The notes below the pieces were generated by a model. That model made no database searches. It was not told where the DNA came from and saw only the letters and a program-made list of their open reading frames with translations. A DNA stretch of 21,791 nucleotides from Clostridia bacterium (lineage in GTDB: Bacteria; Bacillota_A; Clostridia; Christensenellales; Aristaeellaceae). This document shows positions 1-7,394 of the stretch, one piece after another. The stretch covers positions 1-21,791 of the forward strand of contig JAGCIC010000106.1 of the NCBI GenBank assembly GCA_017648805.1, read 5' to 3'. The first letter of the stretch is position 1. Each line of letters begins with the position of its first letter. The position numbers were made by a program, and so were the translations under genes.

Positions 1-13
1 GGCGGTCTTTCTA

Positions 14-193
14 CGTCATTGCGAGCGGTCGCAGACCGCGTGGCAATCTGTACCTCTCACGGTCGTTGGTCGGTGCGTCGGTTTATTCATGCGTCATCGC
101 GAAGACGCGAACAAAGTGAGTGGCTGTGGCGATCCGTTCTTTATTTTATGGGGATACGGATTGCCACGCGGTCTGCGACCGCTCGCAATGACG
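14..193. repeat. MITE-like palindromic repeat with perfect 35-bp inverted arms
   Basis: The arms at 14-48 and 159-193 are exact reverse complements over 35 bases. Each arm begins or ends with CGTCATTGCGAG and GGCAATC and carries its own small palindrome (GCGGTC-GCA-GACCGC at 24-38). The 110 bases between them contain GGTCGTTGGTC (61-71) and a 30-base stretch (91-120) that recurs identically at 6319-6348. A related but diverged copy lies at 16728-16825. No transposase or convincing reading frame is present, so this looks like a non-autonomous dispersed element. The left edge of the window may cut the block. Confidence 0.85.
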
Positions 194-240
194 CGGCGGG
201 GCGCCGCGTCAAGCGTGCCTGACAGTCCTTTCGCGTCAGC

Positions 241-277
241 CTCTAAAAGCTAAAAGCTGATGGCTGACAGCTGTCAT
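241..277. repeat. AGCTG-rich repeat module abutting a stop codon
   Basis: This is a short run of AAAAGCT units followed by GGCTGACAGCTGTCA. Its reverse complement matches the modules at 6211-6231 and 16611-16637 (TGACAGCTGTCAGC against TGTCAGCTGTCAGC, then CAGCTTTTAG). It ends directly at the TAA stop of the methyltransferase-like gene (278-280). Together with 14-193 it fills the whole gene-free stretch 1-277. Confidence 0.7.
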
Positions 278-1324
278 TTATCTGAACACGGACAGGTACG
301 CCTTTATGTGTTCGTCGTCTGTGTCCGCGTCTATGCCCACGCAGGAGAAGAACAGGTTTTCGTCGGAACCGAAGGCGGCGACGGCGGCCTCGGTGTCGGC
401 CTTTATCGCGGCGCGGTCGGCGGTCTTGAGCTTCACGGGGGAATAGCGCACGTTGCACAGCATGTCCCGCCTGCCGCGGGCGGAAAGCGCGGAGGCTATC
501 CTGTTAAGGTCGCTGCCCGCGCCGATCTCTATGAATTTAAGGTTGGGCACGTCCAGGTAGCCCTCGATCACGCTTTCCATGTTGCTGCCGCAGTGGTGTA
601 TGCCGAAACAGGGGAAGGCGTTTGCCAGCAGCGTGTCGTACTCAAGCAGGAATTCCCGGTACATTTTGAGGGAGATCATGGTCACGGAGCAGTTGCTGGT
701 CAGGTACACGCCCGGCAGCGCCTGCTTGATTATGGAGGTGACGCCGCCCGACACCACGGGGGACACCGCGTACAGGCGCCTGCCTATGTCCAGGCTCAGC
801 TCGGTCGCCGCCGAAAGCAGACGGTGCGCCAGGTCGGGGTCGTCGTAATAATCGTACATGAGCTGCGGGCCCCTCAGGTCCAGGGCGATGTTCTGTATGC
901 CCTGCAGGTTGATGGCGCTTTCCACGCTGCCGAAGCGGTCCCGCAGGTAACGTATCTGGCTTTCAACCCTCTGCCACAGGGGGGAAGCGTCCAGGTCGGG
1001 CGCCCTGAGCTTTGATACGGCTCTGTCGTCCAGCTCCGCGCGCAGCACCTGGGGCGCGTCGCCGTCGGTATACTCCACCTCGCAGCCCAAAAGCTGAGAG
1101 TACAGAAAGCCCGCGGCGAGCAGGTCCGAAAACAGTATGGGGCGCGGGGCGGGGTCTTTCTCCCCGATGCCGTACTCGCCGAAGTGGTCGTACAGCGCCC
1201 TGCGCATGTCGCGGTCGTCTTCCACGCGGCGGGGGGCGTCGAAAAAGAAGCCCTCGTCAAAATTTATGCCCGCGTGTCTGTGCCACCAGGACGGGTGGAA
1301 GGATATGTCCACGTTCGTTTTCAA
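278..1324 (-). CDS. URO-D/MtaA-like (uroporphyrinogen decarboxylase family) methyltransferase
   Basis: The 348-residue product has the fold signature of the uroporphyrinogen decarboxylase-like family, which includes corrinoid:thiol methyltransferases such as MtaA and CmuA as well as true heme enzymes. H243-x-C245 (within GIHHCGSN) and C328 (within FFSCVGID) match the His-x-Cys...Cys zinc-ligand pattern of the MtaA/CmuA branch. This favours methyl transfer to a thiol over heme synthesis, and no heme gene is nearby. The start is a TTG at 1324-1322, with GGAG 12 bases upstream and a promoter (TATAAT at 1357-1362) that leaves a leader of about 26 bases. It is divergent from the GH43 gene. The substrate is unknown; a role in demethylating plant-derived methyl groups is only a guess. 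No signal peptide is seen. Confidence 0.85.
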   Translation of the reverse strand: MKTNVDISFHPSWWHRHAGINFDEGFFFDAPRRVEDDRDMRRALYDHFGEYGIGEKDPAPRPILFSDLLAAGFLYSQLLGCEVEYTDGDAPQVLRAELDDRAVSKLRAPDLDASPLWQRVESQIRYLRDRFGSVESAINLQGIQNIALDLRGPQLMYDYYDDPDLAHRLLSAATELSLDIGRRLYAVSPVVSGGVTSIIKQALPGVYLTSNCSVTMISLKMYREFLLEYDTLLANAFPCFGIHHCGSNMESVIEGYLDVPNLKFIEIGAGSDLNRIASALSARGRRDMLCNVRYSPVKLKTADRAAIKADTEAAVAAFGSDENLFFSCVGIDADTDDEHIKAYLSVFR

Positions 1325-1356
1325 ATCTCTGTCACGCTCCGTTTGTCGTTTTGAGT

Positions 1357-1386
1357 ATTATAGCATAAAAAACGCGCACCGGGCAA
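1357..1386 (-). promoter_or_regulatory. Sigma-A-type promoter for the URO-D-like gene
   Basis: Reading the minus strand, TTGCCC (1381-1386) is followed by an 18-base spacer and a consensus TATAAT (1357-1362) preceded by TGc, an extended -10. Transcription would start near 1350, which suits the TTG start. It lies back to back with the GH43 promoter, so the two -35 elements are only about 13 bases apart. Confidence 0.65.
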
Positions 1387-1399
1387 CAAAAGTAAAGCC

Positions 1400-1429
1400 T
1401 TGCGCTGACCCGACGCGCGGCGGTATAAT
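1400..1429 (+). promoter_or_regulatory. Sigma-A-type promoter for the GH43 gene
   Basis: TTGCGC (1400-1405), an 18-base spacer and consensus TATAAT (1424-1429) precede the GH43 start. The expected transcript start is near 1436. The ribosome binding site GGAGGA at 1447-1452 follows, 6 bases before ATG. Confidence 0.65.
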
Positions 1430-1458
1430 AATAAAAAAGCTTATGCGGAGGACGGAAC

Positions 1459-2910
1459 ATGGCTGCCGGGGAGATATTCAGCGGGGACAGGTCGATCGAA
1501 AGGAACCTGAGGCAGGTCACGAACCCCTACCTGCCCTCATGGGAGTACGTGCCCGACGGGGAACCCTACGTGTTCGGGGACCGGGTGTACGTGTACGGTT
1601 CCCACGACGAGTTCGGGGGCTGCGTGTACTGCCCGGGGGACTACGTGTGCTGGTCCGCGCCCGTAACGGACCTGGGCACGTGGCGGTATGAGGGCGTCAT
1701 ATACAGAAAGAGCCAAGACCCGCTGAACGCGGACATGCAGGGCAACCTGTACGCGCCGGACGTGGCGGTGGGCAAGGACGGCAGGTATTACCTGTTCTAC
1801 GTGCTGTCCGACCGGGGCACGGTGAGCGTGGCGGTGTGCTCCACGCCCGCCGGGGAGTACGAGTTCCTGGGCCACGTGCATTACCCGGACGGCACGCTTC
1901 TGGGCGAAAAGGACGGGGACGAGCCCCAGTTCGATCCGGGCGTGCTGGCGGAGGGGGACAGCGTGTACCTATACACCGGCTTCTGCCCCCGGGGGGACAA
2001 AAGCCGCCACGGGGCGATGTGCACGGTGCTGGAAAGCGACATGCTGACCGTAAAACGCGCGCCCGTGTTCGTTGCGCCGGGCTGCGAGTATTCCGAGGGC
2101 ACGGGGTATGAGGGGCACGCGTTTTTCGAGGCGCCCTCCATCCGCCGCTTCATGGGCAAATACTGCTTTATCTACTCCTCCGAAAAGTGCCACGAGCTGT
2201 GCTGGGCGCTGAGCGACTCGCCCACGGGCGGCTTTAAGTACATGGGCGTGGCAGTGAGCGGCTGCGACCTGGGGCTTGAAAACGGAAAAAGAAAAGACAT
2301 GCCCCTGTTCTACTGCTCCAACAACCATGGCAGCATAGTTGAGATAGAAGGCCGGTGGTACGTGTTCTACCACCGCCACACCAACGGCACCAATTACAGC
2401 CGCCAGGGCTGCCTGGAGAAGCTGGAGATAACGGCGGACGGGTGTATAAAGCAGGCGGAGATCACCTCCTGCGGCTCGGCAAAGCCCCTCAGGGGGGAGG
2501 GCGAGTATCCCGCCTACATCGCCTGCAACATCTTCGGAAAGGACGAGCAGGTGTACGTGCCCTGGCAGGGCTGGATGGACGACCGCTTCGCCAGGATCAC
2601 CCAGCAGCCCCGGGAAAAGGGGGAGAGCTTCATCGCCAACATCCGCCCCGGCACCACGGTGGGCTTCAAATACTTTGACATAAAGGGGCTCAGGCGCATC
2701 TCCGTGCGCACCATGGGCTACGCGAGGGGCAGGTTCATCGTGTCCACGTCCATAGGCGGCAGGTGCGCGGGGGAGATACCCATAGGCTACTTCAACGTCT
2801 GGGCGGACGGGGAAAGCGAGGTGGACATCCCCGACGGCGTGCACGCGCTGTACTTCACCTTCGAGGGCGAGGGCGCGCTGCAGTTTTCGTCGTTCAGGCT
2901 CATCTGCTGA
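1459..2910 (+). CDS. Glycoside hydrolase family 43 with C-terminal carbohydrate-binding-like domain
   Basis: The 483-residue product has the five-bladed propeller pattern of GH43 enzymes (arabinofuranosidases, xylosidases, arabinanases). Likely catalytic residues are Asp33 (YVPDGEP) as base, Asp159 (QFDPGV) as pKa modulator and Glu224 (FFEAPSI) as acid, with the conserved His290 in NNHGSIVE. Residues from about 355 to the end form a separate beta-rich domain resembling CBM6-type modules. There is no signal peptide, so the enzyme is probably cytoplasmic and acts on imported oligosaccharides. ATG at 1459 has GGAGGA 6 bases upstream. It is monocistronic: its own promoter at 1400-1429 and a strong hairpin terminator 2 bases after the stop. 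The exact sugar specificity cannot be read from sequence. Confidence 0.92.
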   Translation: MAAGEIFSGDRSIERNLRQVTNPYLPSWEYVPDGEPYVFGDRVYVYGSHDEFGGCVYCPGDYVCWSAPVTDLGTWRYEGVIYRKSQDPLNADMQGNLYAPDVAVGKDGRYYLFYVLSDRGTVSVAVCSTPAGEYEFLGHVHYPDGTLLGEKDGDEPQFDPGVLAEGDSVYLYTGFCPRGDKSRHGAMCTVLESDMLTVKRAPVFVAPGCEYSEGTGYEGHAFFEAPSIRRFMGKYCFIYSSEKCHELCWALSDSPTGGFKYMGVAVSGCDLGLENGKRKDMPLFYCSNNHGSIVEIEGRWYVFYHRHTNGTNYSRQGCLEKLEITADGCIKQAEITSCGSAKPLRGEGEYPAYIACNIFGKDEQVYVPWQGWMDDRFARITQQPREKGESFIANIRPGTTVGFKYFDIKGLRRISVRTMGYARGRFIVSTSIGGRCAGEIPIGYFNVWADGESEVDIPDGVHALYFTFEGEGALQFSSFRLIC

Positions 2911-2911
2911 A

Positions 2912-2944
2912 AAAATGACACCGCCGTTACGGCGGTGTCATTTT
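2912..2944. terminator. Bidirectional intrinsic terminator between convergent genes
   Basis: A perfect 15-bp stem (2912-2926 with 2930-2944) closes a TTA loop. An A run sits on the left and a T run on the right, so it can stop the GH43 transcript and the opposing GH5/DUF6485 transcript. Confidence 0.93.
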
Positions 2945-2953
2945 GTACGGGGC

Positions 2954-3199
2954 TTACTGTTTTCCGGCTTTTTCCGCGTTTATGCTGTCTATAAGCGCGG
3001 CGAAGTCCTCAAAGTGCCAGTCGGGGGTGGGCTTTACGCCCCCCGCTTTCCTGAAGAAGCAGCCGGGGATCTCCCTTTGGGCGAGGTTCTTGGCGATGCA
3101 CGGCGTGCAGCCCCTGTCGTGGTTGGAGGGGTGGTTGGGGCACTTGGTGTCCGGGCAGGTGCAGAAGGGCACGCCCTTATTCTGAGTGTTTGCTTCCAT
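2954..3199 (-). CDS. DUF6485 family small cysteine-rich protein
   Basis: This 81-residue protein has a compact Cys/His cluster: C13, C15, C20, H23, H27, C31, C34 and C47. The pattern CTCPDTKCPNH...GCTPCIA followed by IPGCFF matches my memory of the DUF6485 family, small proteins of anaerobes with no known function; metal (zinc or iron-sulfur) binding is a reasonable inference. The ATG at 3199 has GGAG 8 bases upstream. It begins 17 bases after the GH5 stop and is surely cotranscribed with it. No transmembrane segment or signal peptide is seen. Confidence 0.8.
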   Translation of the reverse strand: MEANTQNKGVPFCTCPDTKCPNHPSNHDRGCTPCIAKNLAQREIPGCFFRKAGGVKPTPDWHFEDFAALIDSINAEKAGKQ

Positions 3200-3216
3200 G
3201 GAGATGTCTCCTTTTG

Positions 3217-4254
3217 TCAGGGGCGCTTTAGCTTCAGCGCGTCCAGCAGCTCAAGGTTCAGGTCCTCCGGGAAGCGGGGGCGTTTGCCCTTTTCCTCAAA
3301 GAACAGGCCGAAGGAACCGAAGTAGTCCCAGCTTATGCGGGGGATGCCGTATTGGTCCAGCAGGTCCGCCACCAGGCGGTACCAGCCCACGCGCTGGGTG
3401 TTCTCCACGGCGAAGTTGTTGCAGCCGAACTCGCCGCAGAACACGGGCGCCTTCCTTTCGGCGGAGAAGCCCGCGTACTCCTTAAAGCGCTTTGAGATGG
3501 CCTCCACGGTGCCCACCTGGGGATAGCGCGCGTACATGTTCCTTATCCGCTCGTCCGCGTCGGCGGGCGGAGAGGGCATCTTCGCGGGGTCGTAGGGGAA
3601 GGGAATGTCCCTCACCTTAATCATATCCGCCCAGGGCGCGCCCTGGTGGGTGAAGGTGTGGGGATCGTAGAAATGGAAGGTGTAGATCACCTTTTTGTCG
3701 TCGAACACGGGCAGCGCCTGCATGCCGGTCAGGCTGTTCCAGTCCGCGCCGCCCACGATCACCCAGCGCTCGGCGTCTATGGCGCGCACGCGATAGAAGA
3801 CCCGCTCGATTATGCCGTTCCACACGGGGATGTCTATGCCGTGGGGCTCGTTCATTATTTCGAATATCAGCTTGGGGAAGCGGCCCTTGTAGCGGGCGGC
3901 CAGCTGCTCCCACACGGGAGTGAGCACCTGTTCCACGTCCGCGGTGGTGGTGGAAGCGCTGTCAGTGGCGTTGTGGAAGTCGAATATCAGGCACATGTCC
4001 AGTTCGTCCGCCCAGCGCGCCACGTCGTCCAGTATGCTCCATATCGGATCGGGCACCCTGTAACCCGTTTCGGGCGGGCAGAGCTTTTCGAAGTGGATGG
4101 GCAGGCGGACGACGTCCGCGCCCAGGGAGCGGGCGTTTTCAAAGTCCGCGCGGGTGAACCAGTCCCGGTCTATCTGTTCGGGAGTCTTGAACTCCAGCCA
4201 TTCGGTGAAATTGACGCCTTTGGTGAACGGCGCTTTGTATGTGATGTCAGCCAT
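3217..4254 (-). CDS. Glycoside hydrolase family 5 (endoglucanase-like)
   Basis: The 345-residue product is a (beta/alpha)8 GH5 enzyme. The acid/base Glu136 lies in FEIMNEPHG and the nucleophile Glu275 in FCGEFGCNN. VRLPIHFE (about 49-56), IFDFHN (90-95) and YTFHFYDPHTF (191-201) are further family motifs. GH5 members retain configuration and cut beta-glucans, mannans or xyloglucan; the subfamily cannot be fixed here. There is no signal peptide or carbohydrate-binding module, so it is probably cytoplasmic and used on imported short glucans. The ATG at 4254 has AAGGAG 6 bases upstream. It is first in a two-gene operon with the DUF6485 gene. Confidence 0.93.
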   Translation of the reverse strand: MADITYKAPFTKGVNFTEWLEFKTPEQIDRDWFTRADFENARSLGADVVRLPIHFEKLCPPETGYRVPDPIWSILDDVARWADELDMCLIFDFHNATDSASTTTADVEQVLTPVWEQLAARYKGRFPKLIFEIMNEPHGIDIPVWNGIIERVFYRVRAIDAERWVIVGGADWNSLTGMQALPVFDDKKVIYTFHFYDPHTFTHQGAPWADMIKVRDIPFPYDPAKMPSPPADADERIRNMYARYPQVGTVEAISKRFKEYAGFSAERKAPVFCGEFGCNNFAVENTQRVGWYRLVADLLDQYGIPRISWDYFGSFGLFFEEKGKRPRFPEDLNLELLDALKLKRP

Positions 4255-4302
4255 GGAACGCTCCTTAAACGTATTTCCCGCCCCGCGGGATGCCGATAAA
4301 CC

Positions 4303-4331
4303 ATACTACCACAAAACGCGGAGATTTTCAA
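4303..4331 (-). promoter_or_regulatory. Promoter of the GH5-DUF6485 operon
   Basis: On the minus strand TTGAAA (4326-4331) is followed by a 17-base spacer and TAGTAT (4303-4308), preceded by TGg as an extended -10. It lies about 50 bases upstream of the GH5 start codon. Confidence 0.6.
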
Positions 4332-4376
4332 CGGAAAAACTCCGGGATGATACGGGCGAAGACCGCTGGAAAAACG

Positions 4377-4403
4377 GCCTGAGACCGGTTTACGGTCTCA
4401 GGC
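4377..4403 (-). terminator. Intrinsic terminator after the DUF4838 gene
   Basis: An 11-bp perfect stem (4377-4387 with 4393-4403) has a 5-base loop. On the minus strand it is followed by CGTTTTT. It lies 8 bases after the stop codon at 4412. Confidence 0.85.
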
Positions 4404-4411
4404 TTTTGTTT

Positions 4412-6199
4412 TTACATCTTGTAGTCGTTTATGATCGTACGGGTCTGTTCCTTTTCGTACCCGTGCTTTCGGAGCTGTTCTATGGATTCCTCCAGCGTCC
4501 AGCGCTCGTGGATCTCGGTGATGCCCTTTTCCCTGAGCTGCCAGGCAAATTCGTTGATGAGCGCGTCCCTGCCGGGGGTGGTTTCCGGCATGCGGGCCAG
4601 TATCAGGTAGCGCATGCCCAGCATCAGCTTTTCCAGGCGGGAGCGGCACTCGGCGTCCTTGGTCAGGAACAGGGCGCGGCTCAAAAGCTCCACGGCCCCG
4701 GAGACGGCCGTATCGGTGATGAAGTCCGCCCGGCTGTTGCAGGCTATGCCCGCGTGGGTCTGGCGGGCCTGCTTTTGCCAGAGTTCTATGTATTCCCTGA
4801 CCAGCGGCGCGGCGGCGGGACCGTAATAGCCCCGGAGGAAGTCGTTCATAAGGGCTTCCATGTCCTCATCCGGGTCCCACATCAGGCGTGCCTGCAGGTA
4901 CGCCTCCAGCTCGGCCAGGTGCCCGCCGCCGCCGTGGGAAAAGTTGCCCTGCTCCAGCACGCCCTTTACGCCGATGTCCCGAAACAGCCTTAAGTTCCTG
5001 TCCAGGGAATCGAAGTTCGGCATGGGGATGAGGTAATTCCTGAACTGGGTGACGTAGTCCCACACGTAGAGCCGCTTCGTGATCCTGCTCCACTGCTTAA
5101 GGTCGTCCAGGAACGCGGTCTCGCCCAGCGCGGCGCACTGGGGGTGCCCGCCTGCGGGCGGGGGAGACAGCAGGGGCTCTTTGAGCGTGCCGTCCAGTGG
5201 ATGCACGAAACAGCACTCTATGGAGCACAGGCGCACGATCACGTTGGGCCGGGGCCTGGCAAAACGGGGCGCCTTGCGGGTGTACTGGTAGGCGAAGGTG
5301 TGGATGAGCACGTCGGGGTACTCTTTGCCCACCCGGTCCGCCACCTCGTTCACGAAGCGGATCATGGTGCCGCTGTGGGAGCCTTCCTCCTCGTCGACTT
5401 TCGCGCAGGCGGGGCAGGTGCACCAGTTGCCCCAGTCGTTCTGGGCCACGGAGAACACGCGGCAGTCCGGGTTCTCCCGTATCCGGTTTTTTACGCCCCG
5501 GGTGACGATATCGGCCACGTCCGGGTTGGTCAGGCACAGCTGGGAGCGGTGTTTAAGGCGCTTTCCGTCCACCAGGGAAAAGTATTCGGGATGTGTATCA
5601 AAGTACCGGTCCGGGGGCACCAGGTCCTCGAAGGAGTGGTGGAAGTTGAAAAACTTCATCCTCCCGCCTTGGCGCGCGCTTATGTCCGCCTTGTTGGAAT
5701 TCATGCGGTTGAACACGGCGAAATGCCCGTCGAACGCGTCCCGCCAGTAGGCTTCGCGGCTTTCGAAGGCGGGCGTTTCGGTAATGTCCGTCTCCGGAAA
5801 TACCAGCCTGTCCGCGCGAGGGACCACCGTGCAGTCGGAGGCGAAAAAGCGGCAGCCCAGCTGGTACAAAAAGTCGTACACGGCGTAAAGCGTGCCCCGT
5901 GGCGCGGCGCCGGCCAGCAGCAGGAAGCGCTCCCCCGTGCGGATCACGTACCCTTCCTCGCCCAGGCTGTCCCAATCGAGTTCGATGCCGTGCCGGCTCA
6001 AGTGCCTGCCCCGGCCCAAAAGTATCTCGTATTCCCCGTCCGCGACGAGCGCGGTCTGCACGGGCAGGGACGCGCCGCACATTTTCAACACGAACGCCTG
6101 GAGCTCGTCCGCGGCGTATTTGACCGTTTCGTGGGCGGGATGGTCGGTCACGATGCGCCAGGGCGTGCGCCCGTTTTCGGCCAGCAGGTATTCCTTCAT
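4412..6199 (-). CDS. DUF4838 domain protein (alpha-glucuronidase-like glycosidase)
   Basis: The 595-residue protein has an N-terminal domain (about 1-135) like the alpha/beta domain that precedes GH20 and GH67 catalytic barrels (AADELQAFVLKMCG, EEGYVI, GTLYAVYDFL). A DUF4838 barrel follows (about 145-460). Family landmarks are FNFHHSF (184-190), AQNDWGNWC (252-260) and the triad C260, C262, C265, then HTFAYQYT. Members are thought to be glycosidases related to alpha-glucuronidases; the substrate is not known to me. There is no signal peptide, so it is probably cytoplasmic. The ATG at 6199 has AGGAG close upstream. No clear promoter is visible; the upstream DNA is dispersed repeat, and the repeat module begins about 11 bases before the start codon. 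Confidence 0.85.
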   Translation of the reverse strand: MKEYLLAENGRTPWRIVTDHPAHETVKYAADELQAFVLKMCGASLPVQTALVADGEYEILLGRGRHLSRHGIELDWDSLGEEGYVIRTGERFLLLAGAAPRGTLYAVYDFLYQLGCRFFASDCTVVPRADRLVFPETDITETPAFESREAYWRDAFDGHFAVFNRMNSNKADISARQGGRMKFFNFHHSFEDLVPPDRYFDTHPEYFSLVDGKRLKHRSQLCLTNPDVADIVTRGVKNRIRENPDCRVFSVAQNDWGNWCTCPACAKVDEEEGSHSGTMIRFVNEVADRVGKEYPDVLIHTFAYQYTRKAPRFARPRPNVIVRLCSIECCFVHPLDGTLKEPLLSPPPAGGHPQCAALGETAFLDDLKQWSRITKRLYVWDYVTQFRNYLIPMPNFDSLDRNLRLFRDIGVKGVLEQGNFSHGGGGHLAELEAYLQARLMWDPDEDMEALMNDFLRGYYGPAAAPLVREYIELWQKQARQTHAGIACNSRADFITDTAVSGAVELLSRALFLTKDAECRSRLEKLMLGMRYLILARMPETTPGRDALINEFAWQLREKGITEIHERWTLEESIEQLRKHGYEKEQTRTIINDYKM

Positions 6200-6210
6200 G
6201 ATCTGCTCCT

Positions 6211-6366
6211 TGTCAGCTGTCAGCTGTTAGAGTGCGCCTGCGGGGGCGCGGCATTGGTCGTTGGTCAAAAGCCGTCGCCGTAAGGCGACAAAGTTTGTCT
6301 GTGTGGTCGTTGGTTCGTGCGTCATCGCGAAGACGCGAACAAAGTGAGCGCCACATGGGTCGCAGG
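6211..6366. repeat. Composite dispersed repeat, copy B
   Basis: In order: TGTCAGCTGTCAGCT (6211-6225), GGTCGTTGGTC (6256-6266), a GTCGCC-GTAA-GGCGAC hairpin (6274-6289) and a second GGTCGTTGGT. Then comes a 30-base stretch (6319-6348) identical to 91-120. The first three modules occur in the same order at 16611-16698. There is no gene here. Confidence 0.8.
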
Positions 6367-6563
6367 ACCGGCTTTGCCGGTTCGAGGAATGATTTTTACG
6401 GAGCAGAGTTTACTCCGCGGGAGGAAAAATCATTTCATTGCGCTTTTTGCGCTCGGAAAAGCCGCAGATTTTCAGCAAAAAGCGTTATCTGTTTCCGCCC
6501 CGTTTTTCTAAAAAACGGGGAGGAAACACCTGACTGAAATGAATCTGAGATTCATTTCAGTCA
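6367..6563. repeat. Run of five or six hairpins in gene-free DNA
   Basis: Successive inverted repeats are: ACCGGC/GCCGGT (6367-6381); AATGATTTTT/AAAAATCATT (6388-6397 with 6425-6434) enclosing CGGAG/CTCCG; GCGC-TTTTT-GCGC (6440-6452); CCCCGTTTTT/AAAAACGGGG (6498-6520), extendable outward by TTTCC/GGAAA; and a perfect 15-bp stem (6531-6545 with 6549-6563) with a TGA loop. The last sits 6 bases beyond the stop of the ABC permease gene (6570) and lacks a T run, so it is not a normal terminator. No protein is supported. The block could be a structured mobile repeat or a noncoding RNA. Confidence 0.7.
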
Positions 6564-6569
6564 ATAAGT

Positions 6570-7394
6570 TCAGACGCTTAATTTTCTCTGCATCAGCTCC
6601 GCGGCGCCCGCGTAGAACAGCGCGGCGAAGGCCAGGGAGACCAGGCCGCTCTTCACGAAGTACCAGGGCGAGACGGCGGTCACCTCCGCGGTGGTGGCGG
6701 AAGAGCCCATCATCAGGGGCATGTTCTCGATCACCTGTGTGGTCCGGTAGGTCACGTCGCCCGCGACCAGGCCGCTCACCTTGCTCATCAGGTAGCTGAG
6801 CGCCAGGAAGAGGATGAAGCTGATGAGCAGGTTGAACTTTTTGCCGTTAAGCAGCGCGGAGGATACCACGTCCGCCAGGAAAGCGGCGGTGATGGTGGCG
6901 AACCAGCTGGACAGCAGCCCGAATACCAGGCCGGCCATGTAGCCCGCGTCCAGGTTGAGGCCGTAGCCGAATATGCTGAGTATGTCCCGTATGGCGTCCA
7001 TTATGGAGTCGATCTCGCCGTAGCGCCTCATCAGCAGGGAGATGTCCAGCACGCCCAGGCCGAAGAAGAACGCGCCGCCTATCAGCATGGACAGCAGGTT
7101 TTCCAGCATCTTCGCGCCCAGTATCTTGTAGCAGCTGTTGGGGGTCATGAACAGCATGTAGCTCTGTTTGGTGTTCATGTCCCTGTGCAGGGTCAGCACG
7201 CTCTGCAGGCCTATGAACATGATGCCGAACACGGCGGTAAAGAACAGAAGCAGCATGCCGACCGCAACGGTGATCTCCCTGTCTTTGCTCCACAGGCCGA
7301 TCAGGTACACCGCCTGGGCGACCGCGGTGATGCCCAGGATTATGAGCTTGGTGGTCAGGGTCTTTCTGAATTCGTATTTGAACAGGTTTTTCAT
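6570..7394 (-). CDS. ABC-2 type transporter permease
   Basis: The 274-residue integral membrane protein has about six hydrophobic segments (near residues 17-35, 43-63, 100-121, 152-177, 186-210 and 246-266) and a cytoplasmic start MKNLFKYEFRKTL, typical of ABC-2 permeases. It overlaps the ATPase gene by 4 bases (7391-7394), indicating translational coupling, and is the last gene of the gntR-ATPase-permease operon. By comparison with YtrA-type operons it may act in export or in the response to membrane-active compounds; the substrate is unknown. Confidence 0.85.
   Translation of the reverse strand: MKNLFKYEFRKTLTTKLIILGITAVAQAVYLIGLWSKDREITVAVGMLLLFFTAVFGIMFIGLQSVLTLHRDMNTKQSYMLFMTPNSCYKILGAKMLENLLSMLIGGAFFFGLGVLDISLLMRRYGEIDSIMDAIRDILSIFGYGLNLDAGYMAGLVFGLLSSWFATITAAFLADVVSSALLNGKKFNLLISFILFLALSYLMSKVSGLVAGDVTYRTTQVIENMPLMMGSSATTAEVTAVSPWYFVKSGLVSLAFAALFYAGAAELMQRKLSV

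Noticed and set aside
14..193. CRISPR array or retron
   Set aside because: There are inverted repeats but no regularly spaced direct repeats, no cas genes and no reverse transcriptase in the window.
19..222. Small open frame inside the first repeat block
   Set aside because: It reads through both inverted arms; the sequence is explained by the repeat and there is no ribosome binding site.
260..1015. Long plus-strand open frame of 251 codons
   Set aside because: It is antisense to the methyltransferase-like gene, which has clear family motifs. GC-rich coding DNA commonly leaves open antisense frames.
5144..6283. Plus-strand open frame of 379 codons
   Set aside because: Antisense to the DUF4838 gene; composition is Val/His/Gly-rich shadow sequence with no recognisable motif.
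6232..6537. Open frames of 64-101 codons across the second repeat block
   Set aside because: They cover repeat modules and hairpins, with no plausible start signals or protein features.
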